Positions 1 to 5,887 are shown, counted from the stretch's first letter. The stretch: DNA of 5,887 bases from JBBTWO01 sp038062745 (GCA_038062745.1 JBBTWO010000016.1:1-5887), one strand, 5' to 3'. A program made the numbers and translations. Notes: generated by a model not told the origin, from the letters alone.

Positions 1-1
1 G

Positions 2-1486
2 AATAAAGTAATAAAATTAGTACGCAGCCACAGGTTGTTTTTAACACTACTTTTAGTTGGTGTGTTTTTGAGAACGTTTAATGTCTATGAATGGTTCATG
101 TATAGTCATGACCAAGATTTGGCAGGCTGGGTAGTTAGAGATATCTTGGAAAACAGACACCTTAGGTTAATTGGTCAAGAGACAAGTTCTAAGGGTGTTT
201 TTATTGGATCACTATTTTACTATTTGCAAATTCCCTTTTATGTAGTTTTTGGCATGGATCCGGCTGGGAGTGTTTGGTTGCCAATTATAATTAGTGTCTT
301 CTCAATGTGGTCAATTTATTTTGTTTTTACAAGAGTGTTTGGCAAGGTGACGGCAATAATTGCAACCCTAATATATGCCCTGTCTTACTTTGTTGTTTTT
401 AATGACCGCGAACTTGTCCCAACTCAACCTGTCATGCTTTGGACCATGTGGTATTTATATTCACTGTGGTTAGTGTTTAAGGGTAAACAAAAAGCATATG
501 TTTTAGTTGGCCTGCTTTGGGGTTTGGTTTGGCATCTTAGTTTGGCTCTGGCCATTTTGGCGCCATTGGCTTTGGTGGCTCAAGTGTTTTCAAAAACAAA
601 AGTTAACTTTAAGTATTTAGTCTTTGGCGCAGTTGTGTTTGTGGTATGGCTTTCTCCATTTGCTATTTTTGAATATAGACATAATTTTCAGCAAGTAAAA
701 GCAATTACTGCTTCTTTTACTACTAATAAAGATCATATTCAGGGCACGAGTGACACCAGGCTTGAGAAACTTGATCGCACGATGCAAATCGTAAATAAAA
801 ACGTTGATGGACTGTTTTGGAATCATAGCTTTAATGTCCCTGCCGTCTACACACTATATTTATTGGTTGTGTTATTTGTTATTCTTGCTGTCAAAAAAAT
901 AATCCCACTGCCATTGGCTGTTATCTTTACATTGTGGATGGCATTGTATATTGCCTTTTTTACTTTCAATTCAATTAATATTTCTGAATATTACTTAAAT
1001 GGTATGAATATTATTTGGATAGCTATCTTTTCTCTTTTTGTTAGTCAAGTTTTTAAACACAGGAAAAATCTGGCAATTGTAATTTTGTTGGTTTTTGTCT
1101 TTGTTAATATTAAAAGCTACCTGCAAAAAGGGCCAAACGAAAGCGGCTATTTGCAAAGAAAGGCGCTTGTCGATTTTATCACCCAAGATTCAAAGAACAG
1201 GGGTTATCAGTGTGTAGCTGTTTCATACATAACAAGTCCAGGAAATAACTTGGGCTATAGAATGTTTTTTTATCTAAACAAATTGCATGTTAATCAACCA
1301 AAGAGTGGTAGTCCGGTGTATACAATTGTTTTTCCTCACTCTATGGTTGATCGGATTGATAAAAGTTTTGGAGCTTTAGGATTGGTATTGCCAGATTATG
1401 AACGGTATAGTGAGGAACAAATAAAGGTTAGTTGTAGTGGTGAAAATGCCAATCTTACAGACCCAATGTTTGGTTTTACGAAATAA
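2..1486 (+). CDS. GT39/PMT-like (GT-C fold) membrane glycosyltransferase, 5' end at window edge
   Basis: This is a predicted polytopic membrane glycosyltransferase of the GT-C superfamily, which transfers sugars from polyprenyl-phosphate carriers at the outer face of the membrane. The frame is open from nt 2. A TTG at 35 could start it, but the codons before it read NKVIKLVRSHR, a typical basic N-terminus ahead of the first membrane helix, and nt 1 is G, so an ATG straddling the edge is likely (about 495 residues). With that numbering, helix 1 (about 13-24) is followed by an acidic loop HDQD (37-40), the place where GT-C enzymes carry their catalytic acid. SKGVFIG is at 64-70 and a second acidic loop, NDRE, at 135-138. 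Many hydrophobic helices follow up to about residue 370, then a soluble C-terminal domain ending MFGFTK. Sugar and acceptor cannot be told. It lacks the textbook DE pair of its neighbour at 3201, so it is a divergent member. Its stop lies 3 bp from the stop of the convergent toxin gene. Confidence 0.8.
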   Translation, partial: NKVIKLVRSHRLFLTLLLVGVFLRTFNVYEWFMYSHDQDLAGWVVRDILENRHLRLIGQETSSKGVFIGSLFYYLQIPFYVVFGMDPAGSVWLPIIISVFSMWSIYFVFTRVFGKVTAIIATLIYALSYFVVFNDRELVPTQPVMLWTMWYLYSLWLVFKGKQKAYVLVGLLWGLVWHLSLALAILAPLALVAQVFSKTKVNFKYLVFGAVVFVVWLSPFAIFEYRHNFQQVKAITASFTTNKDHIQGTSDTRLEKLDRTMQIVNKNVDGLFWNHSFNVPAVYTLYLLVVLFVILAVKKIIPLPLAVIFTLWMALYIAFFTFNSINISEYYLNGMNIIWIAIFSLFVSQVFKHRKNLAIVILLVFVFVNIKSYLQKGPNESGYLQRKALVDFITQDSKNRGYQCVAVSYITSPGNNLGYRMFFYLNKLHVNQPKSGSPVYTIVFPHSMVDRIDKSFGALGLVLPDYERYSEEQIKVSCSGENANLTDPMFGFTK

Positions 1487-1489
1487 GGA

Positions 1490-2125
1490 TTAACCAACCA
1501 ATTCTGAAACTAATTTTTCCGTCTCTTCTGAAAAATATTTTTTGACTATGAGCCACTCAGCATCTACTATTTCAGCTCTCTCTGGCATTTCTTCTGCATC
1601 TGTAAAGTAGGTTAACGATTTTAAGATGTGGGGCATATCACTATCATCTCTGTTGTATTTTTTGCGATTCAGATCAATGACTTTTTTTAAGTTCCATCCA
1701 TCCAATTGACAAATTGTATATAGATCAAAAAAATCTCTTTTTAAACCTCTGCCAACTATGGCTTCGATTTTCATACAAGCAATGTCTGCAATGGAAGACA
1801 CTTTGATGTCTTTGTAATCACTTAATTTATCAATCAATGGATACTTATAATAAAAGAAACTTATCTCTGTATCTTTTGAAGCTCCTATTAATGTCTGCCA
1901 TGAAGTGGAGATCAATTTAAAGTCTGGGATATTTTTTGTCAACCTTTGAAGTAATATTTCTGTGCTAAACTCTTTGGGAACATAAAAATCAAGATCAAAT
2001 GATTTCCTATGATTTATATGTAGAGCCAACGCAGTACCGCCAGCAAGATATGCATTCTCAGGAAGAGAAGTACTTATTGCAGCCAGTAAGCCTTTTGTAT
2101 TTTCTGGTATTTTGTCTGTAAACAT
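1490..2125 (-). CDS. AbiEii/AbiGii-family nucleotidyltransferase toxin
   Basis: This 211-residue protein belongs to the nucleotidyl transferase AbiEii/AbiGii toxin family (PF08843), the toxin part of type IV toxin-antitoxin and abortive-infection systems. Characterised relatives (AbiEii, MenT) transfer nucleotides, in MenT to tRNA ends. The nucleotidyltransferase signature is intact: LAGGTALAL (27-35), then R40, S42 and the metal-binding pair D44-L-D46 in SFDLDFY. A likely third acidic position is D85 or E87 in the strand before FFYYKYP. The later family block is present as K119, then GLKRDFFDLY (127-136) with K129, D131 and D134. Length is near that of compact family members. The ATG at 2125 fits, since about 25 residues precede the GG motif. 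It has no clear Shine-Dalgarno sequence and lies inside the end of the upstream partner gene, so translation is probably coupled. Nothing looks broken. The family call is firm, while the target (tRNA, other RNA, protein) is unknown. Confidence 0.92.
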   Translation of the reverse strand: MFTDKIPENTKGLLAAISTSLPENAYLAGGTALALHINHRKSFDLDFYVPKEFSTEILLQRLTKNIPDFKLISTSWQTLIGASKDTEISFFYYKYPLIDKLSDYKDIKVSSIADIACMKIEAIVGRGLKRDFFDLYTICQLDGWNLKKVIDLNRKKYNRDDSDMPHILKSLTYFTDAEEMPERAEIVDAEWLIVKKYFSEETEKLVSELVG

Positions 2126-2379
2126 CTTATTTGATCAGTTGGAATATGCAGATACTTTACCCACAATGTAACATCCTTTTCATTTAAAGATCTAGAATTT
2201 TTAATTACTTCAATAATTTCGTCATTCGAATAGGTGGTTTTCATCCATTTCCATGCTTCAAGAGTGGCATTTTTAAGTAGCTCCTGAATAATGAATTTTC
2301 TGTCTCTTTTTGGGTCTAAATTGTTAATATCCGTGCTTGGAAATAGTGCCTGAAAGTTGTTTGGTACCTTCGGATTCAT
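2074..2379 (-). CDS. DUF6922-type protein, probable antitoxin partner of the AbiEii toxin
   Basis: This 101-residue soluble protein precedes the toxin gene and overlaps it by 52 bp. It resembles the small DUF6922 family: an N-terminal LFPSTDINNLDPKRD segment (12-26), a FIIQELL helix (29-35), the aromatic block LEAWKWM (40-46), a helical stretch with SRSL (62-65), then LWVKYLHIP (72-80) ending in IRCL (84-87). From memory, such proteins often sit just upstream of AbiEii-family toxins, which suggests an antitoxin or regulator role; no antitoxin activity is shown by sequence alone. The fold looks all-helical with no obvious enzyme residues, so binding of toxin or DNA is possible. About 14 lysine- and glutamine-rich residues follow IRCL and are encoded within the toxin overlap. 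The ATG at 2379 lies six bases after a TATAAT, so the message may lack a leader. The family recognition is from motif memory, without a database search. Confidence 0.8.
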   Translation of the reverse strand: MNPKVPNNFQALFPSTDINNLDPKRDRKFIIQELLKNATLEAWKWMKTTYSNDEIIEVIKNSRSLNEKDVTLWVKYLHIPTDQIRCLQTKYQKIQKAYWLQ

Positions 2380-2385
2380 ATCAAT

Positions 2386-2394
2386 ATTATACCA
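2386..2394 (-). promoter_or_regulatory. Extended -10 promoter of the toxin-antitoxin unit, probably leaderless
   Basis: Read on the - strand, 2391 to 2386 is a perfect TATAAT. It is followed by six bases (ATTGAT) and then the antitoxin ATG at 2379. The bases before the hexamer read TGG, giving an extended -10 (TGGTATAAT, on 2394-2386 plus context base 2395). A TTGACT at 2410-2405 lies only 13 bp upstream, too close for a normal -35, which fits reliance on the extended -10. With the usual spacing, transcription would begin at the A of the ATG, leaving no 5' leader and no Shine-Dalgarno site. Confidence 0.6.
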
Positions 2395-2412
2395 TGATTT
2401 TCGTAGTCAATC

Positions 2413-2441
2413 TTGAAGTAATTACGCCAATAAGAGAGAAT
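2413..2441 (+). promoter_or_regulatory. Weak candidate promoter for the GT2 gene
   Basis: TTGAAG (2413-2418, four of six matches to TTGACA) is followed after exactly 17 bp by GAGAAT (2436-2441, four of six to TATAAT). The predicted start, about 2448, falls next to the ATG at 2449, again giving a nearly leaderless message. The same DNA also carries the - strand toxin-antitoxin promoter region. Matches are weak and the site is a guess, supported mainly by spacing and by the need for a + strand promoter in this gap. Confidence 0.25.
2418..2425. repeat. 8-bp palindrome in the divergent gap
   Basis: GTAATTAC is a perfect 8-bp palindrome within the 69-bp gap between the divergent antitoxin and GT2 genes. 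It lies upstream of both putative promoters, so it could be a regulator site. One short AT-rich palindrome can also arise by chance, and no second copy was noticed in the gap. Confidence 0.2.
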
Positions 2442-2448
2442 AGTGTAC

Positions 2449-3204
2449 ATGCTAAAAGATATTTTTCTCTCAATTGTAATTCCTGCGTACAACGAAGAAA
2501 AAAATATTCGTTCTGGGGTTTTAAAGCAAGTTTATGATTATTTACAAAACCAGGATTATACCTGGGAAGTGCTAATTGTTGATGATGGCTCAACAGACAA
2601 GACACTTGCTGCAAGCCAAGAAATGCTAACAAGCATGCCAGGCTTTAAAGTGTTGCAAGAACCACATAGAGGTAAAGGTGGAACGGTAATTGCAGGAGTG
2701 CTGGCAGCACAAGGAAAATATATTGTATTTACTGATGCTGATCAATCAACCCCCATTAATCAGTTAGAGAAGTTTCTCCCCAAATTGCAATCTGATTATG
2801 ACATTGTAATTGGTAGCCGAAGTGGCAGGGCAGGAGCCCCAGTTTTTAGGAAATTAATGTCGCTTGGTTTTTCAACCCTACGGACAATCGTTTTGCGTTT
2901 ACCCTATAAAGACACTCAAACTGGTTTTAAGGGTTTCAAAAGACAGCCGGCTAGAAATATTTTTGGCTTAATGAAAAAATTCTTTGAGAATAAACATATT
3001 AAAGGGGCTTCAACTGCAGCTGGCTTTGATGTTGAGATGCTCTACATAGCTCGTAAAATGGGCTACAAAATTGCCGAAGTCCCAGTTGATTGGGTATATG
3101 AACCAGGGACCAAGAAAAATCCCTTTAAGGAATCTTGGATAGGCTTTAAGGGTATGATGGCTGTAAGAATAAAATCTTTATTGGGAGTATACAAAATAAA
3201 ATGA
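2449..3204 (+). CDS. GT2 polyprenyl-phosphate glycosyltransferase, ALG5/DPM1-like
   Basis: This is a soluble GT2 (GT-A fold) glycosyltransferase of 251 residues, of the dolichyl-phosphate beta-glucosyltransferase / DPM synthase type. It should load a sugar from a nucleotide donor onto polyprenyl phosphate at the cytoplasmic face. Visible motifs: LSIVIPAYNEE (7-17, nucleotide-binding strand), VDDGSTD (44-50), the metal-binding DxD as TDADQS (95-100), DTQTGFKGF (155-163, typical of ALG5-like enzymes), and GFDVEML (192-198) followed by GYKIAEVPVDW. It has no C-terminal membrane helices, unlike ArnC/GtrB-type enzymes. The ATG at 2449 was chosen; an in-frame GTG at 2443 would add only two residues and sits after a purine stretch at 2432-2440. 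The end overlaps the GT39 start by ATGA (3201-3204), so the two products are probably made together. Sugar identity (glucose, mannose or other) is not readable from the sequence. Confidence 0.92.
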   Translation: MLKDIFLSIVIPAYNEEKNIRSGVLKQVYDYLQNQDYTWEVLIVDDGSTDKTLAASQEMLTSMPGFKVLQEPHRGKGGTVIAGVLAAQGKYIVFTDADQSTPINQLEKFLPKLQSDYDIVIGSRSGRAGAPVFRKLMSLGFSTLRTIVLRLPYKDTQTGFKGFKRQPARNIFGLMKKFFENKHIKGASTAAGFDVEMLYIARKMGYKIAEVPVDWVYEPGTKKNPFKESWIGFKGMMAVRIKSLLGVYKIK

Positions 3205-4781
3205 TTAACAAATTGCTTAGTGAATGGAAGGGGATTGTTATTTTTGCTCCAGTATTACTGTTTGTTGCCGCAGCAATACGACTTATTAATTTAACCATCC
3301 TGCCAGTTTTTGCTGATGAAGCAATTTATATTCGTTGGTCACAGGTTATGGCAAATGAGCCAACTTTAAGATTCCTCCCCCTGTCTGATGGTAAACAACC
3401 TTTGTTTATGTGGATACTTATGTTTTTAGTTGAGCGATTCTCAGACCCCTTATTCATTGGTAGATTAGTTTCAGTGTTTGCAGGTGTGGCAACCATAGTT
3501 GGTATATTTTGCCTTACTTTTTATCTGTTTAAGAACAAGTATATTTCTTTGCTGGCTTCAGTTTTTTGGATGTTTTCCCCGTACGCATTTTTCTTCGACA
3601 GAATGGCGTTGGTTGATTCACTGCTTGCATCTTTTGGTATTTGGACAGCCTTTTTCGCTGTTGTGACGGCAAAAACAAAACGGCTAGATATGGCCTTGCT
3701 CACTGGATTCGCATTGGGTTTTGCTTCACTCACGAAATCTCCAGCAATATTCTTTGCTTTGTTGGTTCCAACGTCTTGGTTGCTGGCTGAATGGCGATTA
3801 AATAGAAAAGACTTCGTGGTTCAAGGTGGAAAACTGGTTGCCTTGATTGTAGTTACTTATACGCTTGCACTTGGCATGTATAACATCCAACGTCTTGGAC
3901 CAAACTTCCATATGTTAACTAGCAGAACCTATGATTATGTGTTTCCAGTCAGTCATGCTTGGACAAACCCAAAAGATCCTTTGTTTGCGCATTTTGATCG
4001 AGCTATTGAGTGGCTGCGTCTAATGGGGCCTTGGCCGATTTTAGTTTTAGCCGCGATTGGTTTTGTAGTTAATTTTAAAAAATATTGGAAGCAAGTAGTA
4101 TTTTTGTTTGCTTGGTGGTTTGTTCCCACCATTATTCAAGCAGAGCTTGCGAAAGTATTTACCGCCAGATATGAACTATTTACTATTCCCTTTATTTTTG
4201 TTCTTGCTGCGAGTGCGTTTTTGACAAAAAACAAACTGTTTAAACAAGCTTGTAGTGTGTTTTTCATTCTTTGGTTTATTTTGTCTGTTAGGTTTGACTA
4301 CCTACTATTAACAGACCCCCATAAAGCTCCGCTTCCAAGGTCAGAGCGATCGGGTTACTTGGAAGAATGGACTTCAGGGATTGGAATAAAAGAAGTTGCA
4401 GATTATATTAAAAATGAACACAGCAAAAATCCCAATGAAAAAATAGTTATTGGTACAGAAGGCTACTTTGGTACTCTACCTGACGGATTACAAATATATC
4501 TGCAAAACGTCCCCAATGTTACCGTTATTGGCGTAGGTTTGGGCTTTGGAGAAGTTCCAAAACCACTGTTGGATTCTGTAAAGACGGGAACTAAAACTTA
4601 CTTCGTAGCTAATTCTTCACGTATTAATGATAAATTTGAAAGCAGTTTAGAATTAAATGGACTAAAAATAATTAAAACTTTCAAGAAAGGGGATAGACCA
4701 CTTGAGGGCTATAAAGAAACAGTTCAATTTGGTCCATATGACACGTTTTACTTTTTAGAAGTTTTACCAACTTCAAATTAA
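3201..4781 (+). CDS. GT39/PMT_2-family membrane glycosyltransferase (GT-C fold)
   Basis: This 526-residue polytopic membrane protein resembles the dolichyl-phosphate-mannose-protein mannosyltransferase/ArnT-like group (PMT_2, PF13231). Such enzymes use polyprenyl-phosphate sugars at the outer membrane face to modify proteins, lipids or glycans. After helix 1 (about 12-31) comes the hallmark acidic pair in ADEAIY (D39, E40), then DGKQPLFMW (63-71), a conserved second part of the first outer loop. The second acidic loop is FFDRMALVD (131-139). About ten to eleven hydrophobic helices run to about residue 365. A soluble C-terminal domain (about 372-526) begins with the segment PRSERSGYLEEWTSGIGIKE, which matches the style of CPR relatives and may contact acceptor or donor. 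The ATG overlaps the GT2 stop as ATGA; a GGGAG at 3183-3187 is rather far for a ribosome site, so coupling is likely. The partner GT2 is the natural source of its lipid-linked sugar. Substrate is unknown. Confidence 0.9.
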   Translation: MINKLLSEWKGIVIFAPVLLFVAAAIRLINLTILPVFADEAIYIRWSQVMANEPTLRFLPLSDGKQPLFMWILMFLVERFSDPLFIGRLVSVFAGVATIVGIFCLTFYLFKNKYISLLASVFWMFSPYAFFFDRMALVDSLLASFGIWTAFFAVVTAKTKRLDMALLTGFALGFASLTKSPAIFFALLVPTSWLLAEWRLNRKDFVVQGGKLVALIVVTYTLALGMYNIQRLGPNFHMLTSRTYDYVFPVSHAWTNPKDPLFAHFDRAIEWLRLMGPWPILVLAAIGFVVNFKKYWKQVVFLFAWWFVPTIIQAELAKVFTARYELFTIPFIFVLAASAFLTKNKLFKQACSVFFILWFILSVRFDYLLLTDPHKAPLPRSERSGYLEEWTSGIGIKEVADYIKNEHSKNPNEKIVIGTEGYFGTLPDGLQIYLQNVPNVTVIGVGLGFGEVPKPLLDSVKTGTKTYFVANSSRINDKFESSLELNGLKIIKTFKKGDRPLEGYKETVQFGPYDTFYFLEVLPTSN

Positions 4782-4784
4782 TTA

Positions 4785-4793
4785 TGATAGTAT
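4785..4793 (+). promoter_or_regulatory. Candidate extended -10 just before the 4801 GTG start
   Basis: TGATAGTAT fits the extended -10 pattern TGnTAnnnT, with TAGTAT matching four of six bases of TATAAT. It ends seven bases before the GTG at 4801, so transcription could begin at or one base before the start codon. An overlapping TATGAT (4783-4788, five of six) is an alternative with a leader of about six bases. No -35 at proper spacing is convincing. The gene may also simply be read through from the GT39 gene 19 bp upstream. Confidence 0.35.
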
Positions 4794-4800
4794 TTAAACT

Positions 4801-5887
4801 GTGAAGATTGTAAAAAAATTATTAACTTCAGCAAATTTCTGGCCGATTGTAGTAGTTATTATTTTTGGGGTCTTGGCTGCCTTGCCATTGTTTGGTAAGG
4901 GCTATTTTAACATGCATGATGATTTGCAAATGATGCGCCAGTTGCAAATGGAGAAGTGCTTTTTAGATGGTCAGATTCCGTGTCGCTGGGTGCCTGATAT
5001 GGGCTATGGCTTTGGCTTCCCACTTTTCAATTTCTATCCACCACTCCCCTACTTAGTAGGGCAGGGAATCAGACTCTTAGGCTTTGATTTTGTGTCAACT
5101 GCCAAGGACTTGTTTATTTTGGCTTTCATTACTTCTGGGGTGGCAATGTACTTGTTGGCAAAGGATTTTTTTGGTCGTTTGGCGGCAGTTATTTCGGCAG
5201 TTTTCTATATTTGGGCTCCTTACCACGCAGTTGATATTTATGTCAGGGGAGCGATGAATGAATCCTGGGCAATGATTTGGTTCCCATTAATTCTTTGGGC
5301 AAGCTATAGACTTTTGAAAGACAAGAAAACGACTAAATGGATAGCATTATTGGCCGTGTCCTGGTTTGGATTGTTAACGTCGCACAATCTAATGGTGTTA
5401 ATTTTCACTCCCTTGTTTGCTTTTTGGACTGGTATTTGGTTATTAAAATTTAAATCCTTTAAGCGTATCCCCCATTTGCTGGTAAGTGGAATTTGGGCTT
5501 TTGGTTTGGCTGCATTTTTTACACTTCCTGCATTAATAGAGAACAAATTTACCCACATTGATAGTGTGCTGGTTGGTTACTATGATTACAGTGGTCATTT
5601 TGCCACCATTAATCAATTATTATTCTCAAGGTTCTGGGGTTATGGTCCGTCAGTTTGGTTAGAGAATGACGGTATGAGTTTCCAAGTAGGTTACTTGCAT
5701 TGGGTACTTTCTTTAGTTGTTTTTGGTTTGTTTGTTTACAAAGGCATAAAAAATAAAAAAATTGATACCACATTTTTGGCTGTGGAATTAATGTTTTTGG
5801 TTGGCTGGCTATCAACATTTTTTGTCCACAGTAAATCTACACCAATTTGGCTATTTGTATCTCCAATGAAGTATCTTCAGTTTCCTT
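4801..5887 (+). CDS. PTPS_related-type membrane protein (GT-C-like), cut by the right edge
   Basis: A frame open from GTG 4801 to the window end (362 codons plus one base) encodes the N-terminal part of a polytopic membrane protein. It resembles the '6-pyruvoyl-tetrahydropterin synthase related' membrane family (PTPS_related, PF10131), whose name is historical and which looks like a GT-C/YfhO-type glycosyltransferase. Supporting features: helix 1 (about 13-31), HDD at 39-41 in the first outer loop, GYGFGFPLFNFYPPLPY (68-84), WAPYHAVDIYVRGAMNESW (138-156, with the typical YVRGA..E), SHN (194-196) before a long helix, and LQFP at the cut, where this family usually continues as LQFPWR. A TAA at 4795-4797 closes the frame upstream, and no other start precedes helix 1, so the GTG is well supported, although no Shine-Dalgarno site is visible. 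It follows GT39 by 19 bp and probably acts in the same surface glycosylation pathway; its reaction is not established. The missing part is probably several hundred residues. Confidence 0.85.
   Translation, partial: MKIVKKLLTSANFWPIVVVIIFGVLAALPLFGKGYFNMHDDLQMMRQLQMEKCFLDGQIPCRWVPDMGYGFGFPLFNFYPPLPYLVGQGIRLLGFDFVSTAKDLFILAFITSGVAMYLLAKDFFGRLAAVISAVFYIWAPYHAVDIYVRGAMNESWAMIWFPLILWASYRLLKDKKTTKWIALLAVSWFGLLTSHNLMVLIFTPLFAFWTGIWLLKFKSFKRIPHLLVSGIWAFGLAAFFTLPALIENKFTHIDSVLVGYYDYSGHFATINQLLFSRFWGYGPSVWLENDGMSFQVGYLHWVLSLVVFGLFVYKGIKNKKIDTTFLAVELMFLVGWLSTFFVHSKSTPIWLFVSPMKYLQFP

Noticed and set aside
1531..1542. Perfect 12-bp AT palindrome (AAAAATATTTTT) near the toxin gene's 3' end, considered as a terminator.
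   Set aside because: The stem has no G or C, is very short, and lies within toxin coding sequence; it is better explained by AT-rich lysine and phenylalanine codons.
2405..2410. TTGACT on the - strand as the -35 of the toxin-antitoxin promoter.
   Set aside because: Only 13 bp separate it from the TATAAT, well short of the usual 16-18, so the extended -10 is a better explanation.
2337..2537. A 66-codon + strand open frame crossing the divergent gap.
   Set aside because: It overlaps the antitoxin, the promoter region and the GT2 gene in the wrong frame and shows no recognisable protein features.
4924..4950. Direct repeat TTGCAAATG spaced by 18 bp.
   Set aside because: It falls in frame and encodes LQM-MRQ-LQM in the first outer loop of the PTPS_related-type protein; a local coincidence of codons, not a mobile or regulatory repeat.
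5304..5818. Two - strand open frames of 84 and 69 codons.
   Set aside because: Both are shadows of the long open + strand membrane protein frame that runs from 4801 to the window end with clear family motifs.
2..5887. Recoding of TGA (as in Gracilibacteria and SR1).
   Set aside because: None of the six genes contains an internal TGA, and TGA ends the GT2 gene at 3202-3204, so the standard bacterial code fits.

Overview
The window is AT-rich, gene-dense DNA holding six protein genes and almost no non-coding sequence. Four genes on the + strand belong to lipid-linked sugar transfer at the membrane: two GT39/PMT-like (GT-C fold) membrane glycosyltransferases, one small ALG5/DPM1-type GT2 enzyme, and the start of a PTPS_related-type membrane protein. 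The other two, on the - strand between them, are an AbiEii-family nucleotidyltransferase toxin and its DUF6922-type partner. Serial GT-C proteins of this style, a divergent C-terminus ending in MFGFTK, a DUF6922/AbiEii pair, weak Shine-Dalgarno sequences and normal use of TGA as stop suggest a Candidate Phyla Radiation bacterium, perhaps Microgenomates. This assignment is an inference from protein style, not from a marker gene.

Layout. Positions 2-1486 (+) encode a GT-C membrane protein whose ATG probably straddles the left edge. Only 3 bp after its stop comes the stop of the - strand toxin gene (2125 to 1490), which overlaps its upstream antitoxin-like gene (2379 to 2074) by 52 bp. A 69-bp divergent gap (2380-2448) holds a strong-looking extended -10 for the toxin-antitoxin unit, placed so that transcription would begin at or next to the antitoxin ATG. 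On the + strand the GT2 gene (2449-3204) overlaps the GT39 gene (3201-4781) by an ATGA junction. After 19 bp a GTG-started PTPS_related-type gene (4801 onward) runs off the right edge.

How the parts fit. By family knowledge, the GT2 enzyme should load a sugar from a nucleotide donor onto a polyprenyl phosphate on the cytoplasmic side. The GT-C proteins should then use such lipid-linked sugars on the outer side, decorating proteins or surface glycans. The ATGA overlap of GT2 and GT39 supports a matched donor-maker and donor-user pair. The AbiEii/DUF6922 unit looks like an independent accessory defence or maintenance module sitting inside this surface-glycan neighbourhood. No RNA genes, CRISPR arrays, insertion sequences or credible intrinsic terminators were seen.
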